Positions 1 to 7,459 are shown, counted from the stretch's first letter. The stretch: DNA of 43,071 bases from an uncultured Clostridia bacterium (GCA_947627475.1 CANQWE010000011.1:1-43071), one strand, 5' to 3'. Notes: generated from the letters alone by a model not told the origin. Program-made: numbers and translations.

Positions 1-18
1 AGCGTTTGCAGGGACTGT

Positions 19-183
19 TTATCTGTATTTCCTATTGTACACCCAAAGCAGAAACAAAAGTCCAGCGACGCCGAGAAGCATAATCCCAGCGTACATCGCA
101 CCGATATGCCGCTGAAATACCACAATCAGCGCAATGCATACGGCAAAAAGCGCCGTCATGAGGATATATCGAATGACCTTCAT
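19..183 (-). CDS. Small two-helix membrane protein downstream of the GH112 phosphorylase
   Basis: A 54-residue protein with two hydrophobic stretches (about residues 5-22 and 28-47), joined by a short QRHIGA loop and ending in the basic tail YNRKYR. The start is the ATG at 183, where the protein becomes membrane-like; AGGGAAAGG lies about 12 nt upstream. The open frame continues further upstream, but only into the tail of the phosphorylase in another frame. It follows the phosphorylase stop by 74 nt on the same strand and is probably the last gene of that operon. It resembles the tiny membrane proteins I recall beside GH112 genes in gut Firmicutes (DUF6903-like), but I could not check this. 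No function can be assigned. Confidence 0.6.
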   Translation of the reverse strand: MKVIRYILMTALFAVCIALIVVFQRHIGAMYAGIMLLGVAGLLFLLWVYNRKYR

Positions 184-257
184 TTTATGACCATGCCTTT
201 CCCTGCATTTATGGCAGACTTGCAAATACATTGATGGATACGTGTCCCCAAATCTTT

Positions 258-2429
258 TTACGCTTCTTCCGTCTCCATCCATCGAATTTCGCCGGGAGCA
301 AGATCGGCTGTGCGCTCCGCGCCGGCGCCATCCCAAAACTTGGTATGCTGTATTTCCATACTATTGTTTACAAGCGCATACTTGCCGCAGCTGCGGTATC
401 CGTGCACCTCGCAGCAAGGATTTTGGGCATAATATCTGTAGAGATCTTTCTCTCTGCCTGCAGCATAATATATACTACGCAGCAGCAGGCGTGTATTTTG
501 GCTGCTGTAAGGAAGGCCCGCTATATACACCCCTCTGCCTTTTCCAAACGCATGGGCGCCAAGACGCACTTCCTCATGGGAATACTCCAAAATCTCGCAG
601 TCTGGCGTGAGGGCATATCCATTTCTTCTGCATTCGCCAAAATCAATCGGTTCGGTCACATCTTCTGTAATAAAATGGACCTTTACTGGCTTCGTGTAAT
701 CCTTATCTTCGTTTATTGTAAAGCCCCGCTCCTGTTCTATCCCAAGTACATCGCTGAGCTGCAGATACCGCCCCTGATAGGGATATGCTGAGGGATCTCC
801 GATACCAATGAATCCGCCGCCGTTCCAAACCCACATCCGCAGCCGTTCCAGCAACGTTTCATTTTTCCAGCAGGCACCGCCGGAAAAAGCCGTTCCGGCA
901 TCTCCCGCATTGAGGATCACATCAATCCCTTCGGGGATTCCATTTTCTACAATATCCGAAAAGGCAAGAAACCGTACGTTCACTGCCATCCCGCTGAGGG
1001 CTTCCAGCACACCCAGATAGGAGTAGGTCTGCTTATACACCATGCCGTGGGCTGCAATATAGCTTTGCCAGGATCGCAGCTCTCCCCAACTGTTTAGTAC
1101 AGCTACCGTAAGGGGCGCATATGGACTTTGTCCTTCTATGGTGTCCAAGATTTCACGGAATTCTCCTGCGATATGCTCCACACATTCTACAAACGCAGGA
1201 AACTCTGCTGCAAGACTTAAATACCCGCCATATCCAATTCTGGATACGGGGCTACGCAGAATCGCCCTGCGGGCGCCAAGCCAGTTTTCCATAGCCTCCA
1301 CTTCCGGATGCGCCCCGGGATAAAAGGAATCGGGGAAAAAATAAGGGAGGAAACGTGCCTCTGTATATTTGACATGGGGGATGTCGGCAATCATCCGCAA
1401 TGTAACGCCACTGTTTACACTGCCCACTACAGCGTCCAGGCCAATTTTTTGAAAGTGTTTTCCGTATGGCTCCGTGCCGATCCAGTTGTCTCCCAAAAAC
1501 ATCATCGCTTCTTTGCCGGCCTCGTGGACCATTTCCACCAGTTGGGCCGCACGCTCACACACAAAGCGCTGGATATATTCTATATAGTCCAAATACTGCT
1601 GACGGGGCGGGCGAAAAGAATTGTTGTAGTATCCTTCATCCACAAAGTCCTCTGGTTCCAGCTTATACCCGTATTCCTTTTCAAATCCGATCAGCGCCCC
1701 CGGAGATACAGCGGCGCCGTATCCCAGCCAGTCTACATATTTTTCTTTTTTCAGGGTGTTGTAAACCAAAGTAAAATGGTAGAAAAATGTGGTAAAACGT
1801 ACCACGTCCACCTGGGGATTCTGCGCAAGCCAGTGGGACAGCGCTGTTTTCATATAGGCCCAGGACAACTCTCCATGGGCGTCGAAAGGAATATCCCGTT
1901 CTCTGTCCTTCCAGTCGTTGGTAATATAGTTGTACATTTGGGTGGGATCCCAATTGATAAATGCTGGAAAGGATAGGGTATACACATGACCGGGCACAGT
2001 TTTTTGAATCGTCACCGTTCCGCTTTCTCTTTTGATAGAAACATATTCATGCGATACCACTGTTCCCCTGGTTCGGTCCCGTACTTCCCAGTTGTGCTCC
2101 GGGTCCCAGTCATAATCCGGTTCCAGCTGCTGGTCAAAGTAGCCCTCCATAATGGGAAAAGAAACCTCTGCCCCTACAGCTGTGTGTCGGCAGCTCATCA
2201 GGAATATGCGCTGCCGTTCCTCCGGATGTTCTCTTGCAAAGGCATTGTACCCTCTGGCAACAAAATATGTGGCGTATATTTTGGCAGGGCCAAGGGAGGC
2301 AGTCTCATCTGTAAGATCTGTGCCGTCGCTGTTTCGAATCGCATCTGCACCCCAGCGTCGGATCAGTTCCTTTGTCTCTCCTGCAAAACCCGCTTGGGTA
2401 GGAATGGTAAAACGGCCATATTTTCTCAT
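258..2429 (-). CDS. lnpA: 1,3-beta-galactosyl-N-acetylhexosamine phosphorylase (GH112)
   Basis: A cytoplasmic 723-residue GH112 enzyme. The family splits Gal-beta-1,3-GlcNAc (lacto-N-biose) and Gal-beta-1,3-GalNAc (galacto-N-biose) with phosphate, giving galactose-1-phosphate and the free N-acetylhexosamine. The protein tracks the Bifidobacterium enzyme, as I remember it, over its whole length: WGADAIRNSDGT near residue 27, DVVRFTTFFY near 208, SPVSRIGYGGYLSLAA in the middle, KGRGVYIAGLPYS near the C-terminus. D314 in FLGDNWIGTEP matches the catalytic acid Asp313 of that enzyme. The start is the ATG at 2429 (MRKYGRFTIP), with AAAGGAT about 9 nt upstream; a longer frame exists but overlaps the permease gene. 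There is no signal peptide. It lies 20 nt downstream of the permease gene, so disaccharide import and phosphorolysis share an operon. A related GH112 specificity, galactosyl-rhamnose, is less likely given the overall similarity. The rest of the Leloir-like pathway (kinase, uridylyltransferase, epimerase) is not in the window. Confidence 0.93.
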   Translation of the reverse strand: MRKYGRFTIPTQAGFAGETKELIRRWGADAIRNSDGTDLTDETASLGPAKIYATYFVARGYNAFAREHPEERQRIFLMSCRHTAVGAEVSFPIMEGYFDQQLEPDYDWDPEHNWEVRDRTRGTVVSHEYVSIKRESGTVTIQKTVPGHVYTLSFPAFINWDPTQMYNYITNDWKDRERDIPFDAHGELSWAYMKTALSHWLAQNPQVDVVRFTTFFYHFTLVYNTLKKEKYVDWLGYGAAVSPGALIGFEKEYGYKLEPEDFVDEGYYNNSFRPPRQQYLDYIEYIQRFVCERAAQLVEMVHEAGKEAMMFLGDNWIGTEPYGKHFQKIGLDAVVGSVNSGVTLRMIADIPHVKYTEARFLPYFFPDSFYPGAHPEVEAMENWLGARRAILRSPVSRIGYGGYLSLAAEFPAFVECVEHIAGEFREILDTIEGQSPYAPLTVAVLNSWGELRSWQSYIAAHGMVYKQTYSYLGVLEALSGMAVNVRFLAFSDIVENGIPEGIDVILNAGDAGTAFSGGACWKNETLLERLRMWVWNGGGFIGIGDPSAYPYQGRYLQLSDVLGIEQERGFTINEDKDYTKPVKVHFITEDVTEPIDFGECRRNGYALTPDCEILEYSHEEVRLGAHAFGKGRGVYIAGLPYSSQNTRLLLRSIYYAAGREKDLYRYYAQNPCCEVHGYRSCGKYALVNNSMEIQHTKFWDGAGAERTADLAPGEIRWMETEEA

Positions 2430-2449
2430 TGATCCGCTATCCTTTCTTA

Positions 2450-3307
2450 TCAGTCTTTCAGCCCGCCTATATTCATGCCCTGGGTTAGCTTTTTCTGTAC
2501 CAGAATATACAAAATCAGGGTAGGCAGCATAACAATTACAAGCCCTGCGTACATCTGTCCATACTGTGCTGCTGCGTTCTGCGCTTTCATCAGATTCATC
2601 AGTCCAACCGGCAGCGTTTTTGCCCAGTCCTGGGTCATCAGGGTGATGGCGATAATATACTCGTTCCAAAAAGAAAGGAAATTAAACAAAATCACCGTAA
2701 TAACGGAAGGGCGCGCCATAGGAATCATCACCCGGATCATGGTTTGCATATATCCGCTGCCGTCCACATAGGCGGCCTCTTCATATTCCTTGGGAAGCGT
2801 TTGAAAATATCCGGACAAAAGATATATGGTAAATGGAAGTGCAGTGGAAGCATACACCAGTGCCAGCACAAACCGGTTATTTAAAAAGATGGGGGAACCT
2901 ACCAAATTGCCCGCGTCTACCAGCATCAGGAAAATAGGTACTACAATATAACTGACGTTGATGAAAAGGCCGCCCATAAAGAGGGTACGCATCAGCCGGC
3001 GTCCGCCAAACTTATATCTGGCAAGCACGTAAGCTGCCGGCAGTGCTACTATCAAAAGAATTCCCAGTGCCACTGCGGTCACAATTACAGAATTGAGAAA
3101 ATACTCACCCATGTGGGCTTCCCGCCAGGCCCTGACAAAGTTTTCAAAGTAAAAGCCTGCGGGAAGAGACCAGGGATTCTGATAAAACTCTGCATTTTCC
3201 TTCAGGGAAGCAAGAAATACCCATCCTACAGGTATAATGATCGACAAGGCCAAAAGGATCAACACCACATAAATGAAGATCCGGTACAGCTTATCTCCTT
3301 TGTTCAT
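2450..3307 (-). CDS. Carbohydrate ABC transporter permease (MalG type)
   Basis: A 285-residue inner-membrane permease of the CUT1 carbohydrate family. About six membrane segments are visible. The EAA loop that docks the ATPase reads EEAAYVDGSGYMQTMIRVMIP at about residues 176-196. The C-terminus ends in the usual GLKD. GGAGG precedes the ATG. It pairs with the MalF-type permease 21 nt upstream and the binding protein beyond it. No ATPase gene is present in the operon, so a shared MsmX-type ATPase encoded elsewhere is expected, as is common for CUT1 systems in Firmicutes. The substrate is inferred from the adjoining GH112 gene to be galacto-N-biose or lacto-N-biose. Confidence 0.92.
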   Translation of the reverse strand: MNKGDKLYRIFIYVVLILLALSIIIPVGWVFLASLKENAEFYQNPWSLPAGFYFENFVRAWREAHMGEYFLNSVIVTAVALGILLIVALPAAYVLARYKFGGRRLMRTLFMGGLFINVSYIVVPIFLMLVDAGNLVGSPIFLNNRFVLALVYASTALPFTIYLLSGYFQTLPKEYEEAAYVDGSGYMQTMIRVMIPMARPSVITVILFNFLSFWNEYIIAITLMTQDWAKTLPVGLMNLMKAQNAAAQYGQMYAGLVIVMLPTLILYILVQKKLTQGMNIGGLKD

Positions 3308-3328
3308 AGAAACCTCCGGCTGTAAAAA

Positions 3329-4222
3329 TCATAAGTCCACGCTTTCCCGCCGGGTCACAAGATTGATGATCCCGGACAGGGCAAAGGAAAATAGGAAAAC
3401 CAGCACACCAATCGCCATACCGTATCCATATGAGGAGTTGGTATACGCCTGCTTGTACATATAGCTGAGGAACACTTCCGTAGAACCATCCGGACCGCCG
3501 CTGGTCATAGCCCGTACCAGTAAGAAGCTGATGTTGATAGAACTGATGATAAAAAAGGTGAGCGTTGTGCGGATATTGGTCCAAATCAGGGGAATGGTGA
3601 TAGAGAAAAACTGCCGCACCCGGCCGGCTCCCTCCAGCGAGGCCGCCTCATACATACTCTCCGGCACAGAGGACATGGACGCCGTATACATAACCATATA
3701 ATATCCTACTGCCTGCCAAATCATAGCTATAGCAATGCTGTAAATGACAACCTTTTGGTCGCCCAGCCATAGCACCTGTCCTGCATGGCCGCCGGTGAAA
3801 AGGGACAACAGCGTATTGAGCAGCCCTCTGCTGGGGTCGTACACAGCGGAAAAAATCGCGGCGATAACTACGGCAGACAAAATATTGGGAATATAAAAAA
3901 CAACCCGGAAAAATCCCTTGAAACGCAGTTTTTCTCTGGTGAGGATCGCGGCGGTAAGCAGTGCCATAGTCATGGTGACAATGGTAACGATTACAATGAG
4001 CAGCACCGTATTTTGAAAGGATTGCCAGAACTTTGCATCGGAAAACAATTTTACAAAGTTATCCAGCCCCACAAACTCCCTATGCTGGGAATATCCACCC
4101 CATTTGTACATGGATATAATGAAGATATTCAATGTAGGATAAAGCATAAAAACGCCGAAAAGAATCAGCGCCGGGATTGTACACACAGCAAGAAAAGCAC
4201 GCCGTCCCTTGTGTTTTCGCAT
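3329..4222 (-). CDS. Carbohydrate ABC transporter permease (MalF type)
   Basis: A 297-residue permease, the MalF-type partner of the next gene. After a basic N-terminus (MRKHKGRRAF) the first membrane helix starts near residue 10, and about five more follow. The EAA loop reads YEAASLEGAGRVRQFFSITIP at about residues 190-210. AAGGGAT lies upstream of the ATG. It is 75 nt downstream of the binding-protein gene, and that gap contains a perfect GC-rich hairpin. The predicted complex is one binding lipoprotein, this permease, the MalG-type permease and an ATPase from elsewhere. Confidence 0.92.
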   Translation of the reverse strand: MRKHKGRRAFLAVCTIPALILFGVFMLYPTLNIFIISMYKWGGYSQHREFVGLDNFVKLFSDAKFWQSFQNTVLLIVIVTIVTMTMALLTAAILTREKLRFKGFFRVVFYIPNILSAVVIAAIFSAVYDPSRGLLNTLLSLFTGGHAGQVLWLGDQKVVIYSIAIAMIWQAVGYYMVMYTASMSSVPESMYEAASLEGAGRVRQFFSITIPLIWTNIRTTLTFFIISSINISFLLVRAMTSGGPDGSTEVFLSYMYKQAYTNSSYGYGMAIGVLVFLFSFALSGIINLVTRRESVDL

Positions 4223-4252
4223 AAATTCAGTCCATCCCTTCCCCCGAGGAAT

Positions 4253-4278
4253 CGGCAGGACGGAAGCCCGTCCTGCCG
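4253..4278 (-). promoter_or_regulatory. Intercistronic hairpin between binding-protein and permease genes
   Basis: A perfect 11-bp stem, CGGCAGGACGG / CCGTCCTGCCG, with a 4-nt loop, in the 75-nt gap after the binding-protein stop codon. On the minus strand no T-run follows it, so it is unlikely to be a full terminator for the operon. A 3'-end stabiliser that keeps binding-protein mRNA more abundant than permease mRNA, as known for malE-malF type operons, would fit. That role is inferred. Confidence 0.65.
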
Positions 4279-4297
4279 TTTTATAATTGTGAAGCCT

Positions 4298-5623
4298 TTA
4301 CTTCTTCAGCGCATCCCGCAGACTGTCACTGGTTTTTTTAATGGCGTCCTGCCACTCATCTACTGTTTTGTCTCCGGACACAATGCTGTTGATGGTGCCG
4401 AACAGCGTATCTGTCATGCTGACGCCTTCAACCGGGTTGGTTGCCGCAAATCCGCCGAGCACCGCTTTGGCACCTGTGTCATAAATACTGTAGAACAGCT
4501 TGTTTTCTCCTTCCAGGATTTCGCTGACTCCCTGGACAGGCTGGATGGCGCCGGACTGGGCAAAAATCTTGACCGCCTTGTCTGTATACAAGTATGCGAT
4601 AAAGTTCTTGGCCTCATCCTTATGCTTTGCATTTTCCGGGACCCAAATCTGTTCAAAATACGTGTAGGAATACCGTTCACTTTCACTGTCAATCGCGGGA
4701 AGCGCCATGAATCCCCACTCGAAGCCTTCTGATTTCGGTGCATCTACCATTTCGCCCACAACCCAAGTTCCACTGGGCATAAACAGTGCCTTGTTGTCCA
4801 GAATGAGCTGTTGATTTTTCAAATAGTTATCATTGTTGGCGTTTGCTACTGTAGTAGGTTCTGTAAATGAGGCGATTTGCGCAACGATATCCAGTGCTTC
4901 TCTGGCGTCTTTACTCTCCCAGACGCCTTCTTCATAGCGCATACATTCGTTGTAGAAGTCCACGCCGCCGGTTTCGCAAAGCAGCGCAAACATTAGAGAA
5001 TCAAAATAGCCTGCCGTGGGGTAGGTAAACAATGCAATGCCCTCCGCCTTCGCCTTCTGGCCAAGCTCCCACATTTCATCCCAGGTTGTTGGCACCGTCC
5101 AGTTTTTTTCTGCAAACAGGCCTGCATTGTAGAACAGGCCGCAAGGGCCATAGAACATGGGCGCCATATACATTTTGTCATCGTCGTACGGGTTGGTGGC
5201 GGCTGTTTCGGTGAAACCTTCGATCAGTTTGTCCTTTACGGATCCTTCTTCACCGAATACTTCCTTGTCCAAAATATCCGAGATATCCGCAAGAGAATTT
5301 TCCCGAATCATGGTTTCTGTCAGTCCTGCCTCTCTTCCGGTAGCCAGGTGGACTACGTCCGGATAATCCCCGGATTTCATTTTGGAGCCGATCACATCCT
5401 CCAGGTTTTTCTCTGCTGTCAGTTCGATCTTTATGTCCGGATGATCGGCCTCATATGCTGCGGTCACATCCTCCCACATCTTTTTCCCGTAGGCAGACTC
5501 CAAAACCGCAACCTTCAGCACGGTTTTCCCATCGCTGTCCTTGTCATCGCTTCGTGTACCGCAGGACACAAAAAGCGGGAGAGTCAGTACCAGCGCGCAA
5601 AACAATGCAACAAATCGTTTCAT
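4298..5623 (-). CDS. Extracellular sugar-binding lipoprotein of the GH112-linked ABC transporter
   Basis: A 441-residue solute-binding protein, family 1. The N-terminus MKRFVALFCALVLTLPLFVSC is a lipoprotein signal with the lipobox LFVSC, so Cys21 is the predicted lipidated residue. The mature protein is anchored on the outer face of the membrane. The fold is indicated by the early segment LKVAVLESAYGKKMWEDVTA, the DYPDVVHLATG segment, MYMAPMFYGPCGLFYNAGLF, and the C-terminal region with TDKAVKIFAQSGAIQP. AGAAAGGA precedes the ATG. It is the first gene of the operon that continues into two permeases and the phosphorylase, which points to a Gal-HexNAc disaccharide as ligand. This assignment rests on context, since ligand residues cannot be read by eye. 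A candidate operator lies about 80 nt upstream. Confidence 0.92.
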   Translation of the reverse strand: MKRFVALFCALVLTLPLFVSCGTRSDDKDSDGKTVLKVAVLESAYGKKMWEDVTAAYEADHPDIKIELTAEKNLEDVIGSKMKSGDYPDVVHLATGREAGLTETMIRENSLADISDILDKEVFGEEGSVKDKLIEGFTETAATNPYDDDKMYMAPMFYGPCGLFYNAGLFAEKNWTVPTTWDEMWELGQKAKAEGIALFTYPTAGYFDSLMFALLCETGGVDFYNECMRYEEGVWESKDAREALDIVAQIASFTEPTTVANANNDNYLKNQQLILDNKALFMPSGTWVVGEMVDAPKSEGFEWGFMALPAIDSESERYSYTYFEQIWVPENAKHKDEAKNFIAYLYTDKAVKIFAQSGAIQPVQGVSEILEGENKLFYSIYDTGAKAVLGGFAATNPVEGVSMTDTLFGTINSIVSGDKTVDEWQDAIKKTSDSLRDALKK

Positions 5624-5702
5624 ATTCCCTATTCCTTTCTTATGGCCGCTGTACCGCAGATAAAATACCGCCCGGCCCTTTTATTGATTTCATCCGTTAG
5701 CA

Positions 5703-5717
5703 TTGCCAAGATGGCAA
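5703..5717 (-). promoter_or_regulatory. Candidate operator: 15-bp inverted repeat TTGCCA-AGA-TGGCAA
   Basis: A perfect 6-bp inverted repeat with a 3-nt centre, 80 nt upstream of the binding-protein ATG and upstream of its ribosome binding site. The size and symmetry suit a dimeric repressor of a sugar operon (LacI, ROK or GntR class), but no regulator gene is in the window. I could not find a convincing -35/-10 pair nearby; TTGTAC at 5734-5739 and TATAGA just downstream are too close together. Confidence 0.45.
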
Positions 5718-5800
5718 AATCTATACATGTTTTGTACAAATTAGCCGGGGATGGAGGAATTTGGATAAGAAAAGTTTTGAATCTCCCTAATTTATTACGC

Positions 5801-5865
5801 AAAAAAATGAAGAAACGCCGAAAGCCCATAATACATAAAGTTTATGTAGACTTTCAGCGTTTCTT
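5801..5865 (-). terminator. Terminator downstream of the AT-rich islet genes
   Basis: On the minus strand, two 15-nt arms (5851-5865 and 5810-5824) pair along their length with one G-U pair. They enclose a 26-nt loop that itself holds a small CATAAA/TTTATG hairpin. TTCTTCATTTTTTT follows. This is the expected shape for a Rho-independent terminator of the two-gene unit 7088-5958. On the plus strand one pair becomes a C-A mismatch and no T-run follows, so the minus strand is preferred. Because it is upstream of the sugar operon it could also act as an attenuator. Confidence 0.6.
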
Positions 5866-5870
5866 TCTGC

Positions 5871-5898
5871 CATGATTTATGTACTTGGATAAATCATG
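5871..5898. repeat. Perfect 10-bp inverted repeat CATGATTTAT / ATAAATCATG
   Basis: Two perfect 10-nt arms with an 8-nt spacer, between the end of the broken islet gene (5958) and the terminator at 5865. It could be part of the 3' end of that transcript or a protein-binding site. It does not resemble a known element that I recognise. Confidence 0.4.
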
Positions 5899-5957
5899 CC
5901 CAAAATGTTTGAGAAAATTCATCTTAACTTACAGCATTGCATAATAAGAAATCTCTT

Positions 5958-6727
5958 TTAATAGCATATTACATCGGTTTCTACTGTATGAATAATATCT
6001 TCAGATATATCCTTTGTATGAAGTATATAAGCTGTATTGAATCGGGGATTAAATATTCCCAGTTTTGTTATGCCTATAAATTCTGCTTTTTTAGTGTGCT
6101 GTCCCATGATCCAGTACATAAGCACCTGTAATGTATGTTCTTTGGTTGGTTTGGATTTTTTTGATACTTTGAAATCCCATAATGTATCGTATCAGCCGTA
6201 AGAAAATCTCCGTCACCAGCACTTACCGTTTTCGTATAGCCTGTCGGTTTAAAATCGAATCCATCTTTCACTATAGGGCCATATTTATTCCAAAAGGCCA
6301 CGCTTCTTTCCACCATTACGCAAATATTCTGGATTGTATCAGTATCAGGATTGATTTCGTTAGCTGTTTTAGCTTTTCGCGCTTGCGCAGGGTTTCTATA
6401 CCAAACATCAAAAGTAACCATTTTACATGCATGAATAATAGATTTGTCGTCAAGGCCCTTAATGTTATGAAGATATTTTCCCGCTTCATGCATTCGATGT
6501 GTATTTTCAGAGCCACGCAATGATATAGCATATGCCTCTTGGAGTTTGGTTCCCATTGCGTAACGTGTTAGGTAATCAACTGCCATACCAATTATGGAGG
6601 CATGAACATTCTCTTCTTCATGCAGAACCTTTCCATCATCTATTTCTTGCGTCTCAAATTGTGAAGGCTTTATATATCCTCCCCGGGGTTGCTGAATCTG
6701 TTTAATTCTTGCAGTAACGGTAGGCAT
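5958..6727 (-). pseudogene. PD-(D/E)XK nuclease-like gene broken by a 5-bp tandem duplication
   Basis: Read as it stands, the frame gives 217 residues (6727 to 6074) ending in an unlikely Asn/Lys/Cys-rich tail. Residues 1-179 look intact, with IKQIQQPRGGYIKPSQF at the start, EEENVHASIIGMAVDYLTR at 37-55 and GDGDFLTAD at 171-179. There GATAC is duplicated (plus-strand GTATCGTATC at 6184-6193). Removing one copy restores ADTLWDFKVSKKSKPTKEH, then TLQVLMYWIMG and KLGIFNPRFNTAYILHT, ending at a stop at 5958, for 254 residues in all. The restored D174 and D183-x-K185 plus a downstream QxxxY pattern resemble the PD-(D/E)XK nuclease core; the nuclease reading is inference. AAGGAG lies ahead of the ATG. 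The upstream neighbour is a small membrane protein in the same unit. Base composition is visibly more AT-rich than that of flanking genes, which suggests transfer. Programmed or reversible slippage is possible, but simple inactivation is more likely. Confidence 0.72.
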
Positions 6728-6764
6728 AATATCACTCCTTTTTATCTTTTTGTCATCATATTAT

Positions 6765-7088
6765 CTACCATTTGGCGGTATTCTTTTTCGTCCTTCGCTT
6801 TTTCTCATCCCTGGCTTTTTGCTCCTCTACACCCGGTTTTGGCGGCAAACCCGCTGTATGGTCTGCAATTCTGGTTATTTGGATAACGATTTCAGCGGCG
6901 GCGTACACAAAAGCCCAAGCCAGCCACGCCCAAAAAATTTGTGCGGCTGCAGACATTAGTGTTTGCAACCAACCCTGCATTCGCATCAAATACAGTATAT
7001 AAAGTGTAAAAAACACCTCCACAATAATAAAAATTTCAAATACTACTGTACTTACCTTCTGTAATTTTTTACCGATGTTTTTAAACAT
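6765..7088 (-). CDS. Small membrane protein of unknown function in the AT-rich islet
   Basis: A 107-residue protein with two hydrophobic segments (about residues 14-35 and 45-70) and a highly charged C-terminal tail (EEQKARDEKKRRTKKNTAKW) that should lie in the cytoplasm. AGGAGGAAGG lies a few bases ahead of the ATG. It ends 37 nt before the broken nuclease-like gene, and the two look like one operon. I do not recognise the family. The pairing of a tiny two-helix protein with a nuclease-like protein is reminiscent of mobile-element cargo, but that is inference only. Confidence 0.65.
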   Translation of the reverse strand: MFKNIGKKLQKVSTVVFEIFIIVEVFFTLYILYLMRMQGWLQTLMSAAAQIFWAWLAWAFVYAAAEIVIQITRIADHTAGLPPKPGVEEQKARDEKKRRTKKNTAKW

Positions 7089-7168
7089 AACCTTCCTCCT
7101 ATTTTGTATTGCATTGTCCGCTGGGTTCTACGCTTGCTTCTGAAAATGTCTCCTCAAGTCCCCCCAAA

Positions 7169-7197
7169 TAAAAAAGTGCGCAGCCGAAGCCGCACAC
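7169..7197 (-). terminator. UUCG-loop terminator upstream of the islet operon
   Basis: On the minus strand GTGTGCGGC, a TTCG loop, GCTGCGCAC (9 pairs with G-U wobbles) and then six T. No annotated minus-strand gene ends just before it; the gatB operon already has its own terminator at 7418-7452. It therefore implies a short minus-strand transcript that starts between about 7200 and 7417 and contains the 100-nt hairpin at 7223-7322. Confidence 0.7.
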
Positions 7198-7222
7198 CGA
7201 AAAATGCACAGCTCCGCTGCTG

Positions 7223-7322
7223 CCACACAAGTTTTTCTACATACAGTATAGGTATGCGAAAATAGAGCATGCGTTTTTACTGTACGTATGTAACACTCTG
7301 TAGAAATGATTTACTTGTGTGG
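7223..7322. repeat. 100-nt nested inverted repeat (structured RNA or MITE-like element)
   Basis: Four pairs of arms nest in order. CCACACAAGT at 7223-7232 pairs with 7313-7322, TTTCTACA at 7234-7241 with 7299-7306, TACAGTA at 7242-7248 with 7278-7284, and GTATGC at 7252-7257 with GCATGC at 7267-7272 (one wobble). Together they form one long, slightly bulged hairpin. It lies between two terminators and holds no gene. A small RNA, a relic of a miniature inverted-repeat transposon, or an element end are all possible; no target-site duplication was obvious. Confidence 0.55.
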
Positions 7323-7378
7323 TAAGATCCGTATATACCTAATGAACAAAACAAACTTTTGCGGGAGGGGATGGAATT

Positions 7379-7414
7379 ATGAGCATTTCTTCCCTACAGC
7401 AAGGTAAAATGTAG
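7379..7414 (+). CDS. Possible 11-residue peptide with strong ribosome binding site
   Basis: GCGGGAGGGG lies 8 nt before an ATG that opens an 11-codon frame (MSISSLQQGKM), with the TAG four bases ahead of the perfect hairpin terminator at 7418-7452. A strong ribosome site, a tiny frame and a terminator in direct succession could be a real micro-gene or the stump of a longer gene deleted in its middle. A three-codon frame (ATG at 7371) overlaps its start. There is no similarity that I can name. Confidence 0.25.
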   Translation: MSISSLQQGKM

Positions 7415-7417
7415 AAC

Positions 7418-7452
7418 AAAAAACAGAAGTGCTTTCGCACTTCTGTTTTTTC
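7418..7452 (-). terminator. Bidirectional terminator at the end of the transamidation operon
   Basis: A perfect stem, ACAGAAGTGC / GCACTTCTGT with a TTTC loop, flanked by A- and T-runs on both sides, so it can stop transcription from either direction. It lies 8 nt after the gatB stop codon. Confidence 0.9.
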
Positions 7453-7459
7453 ATTATAT

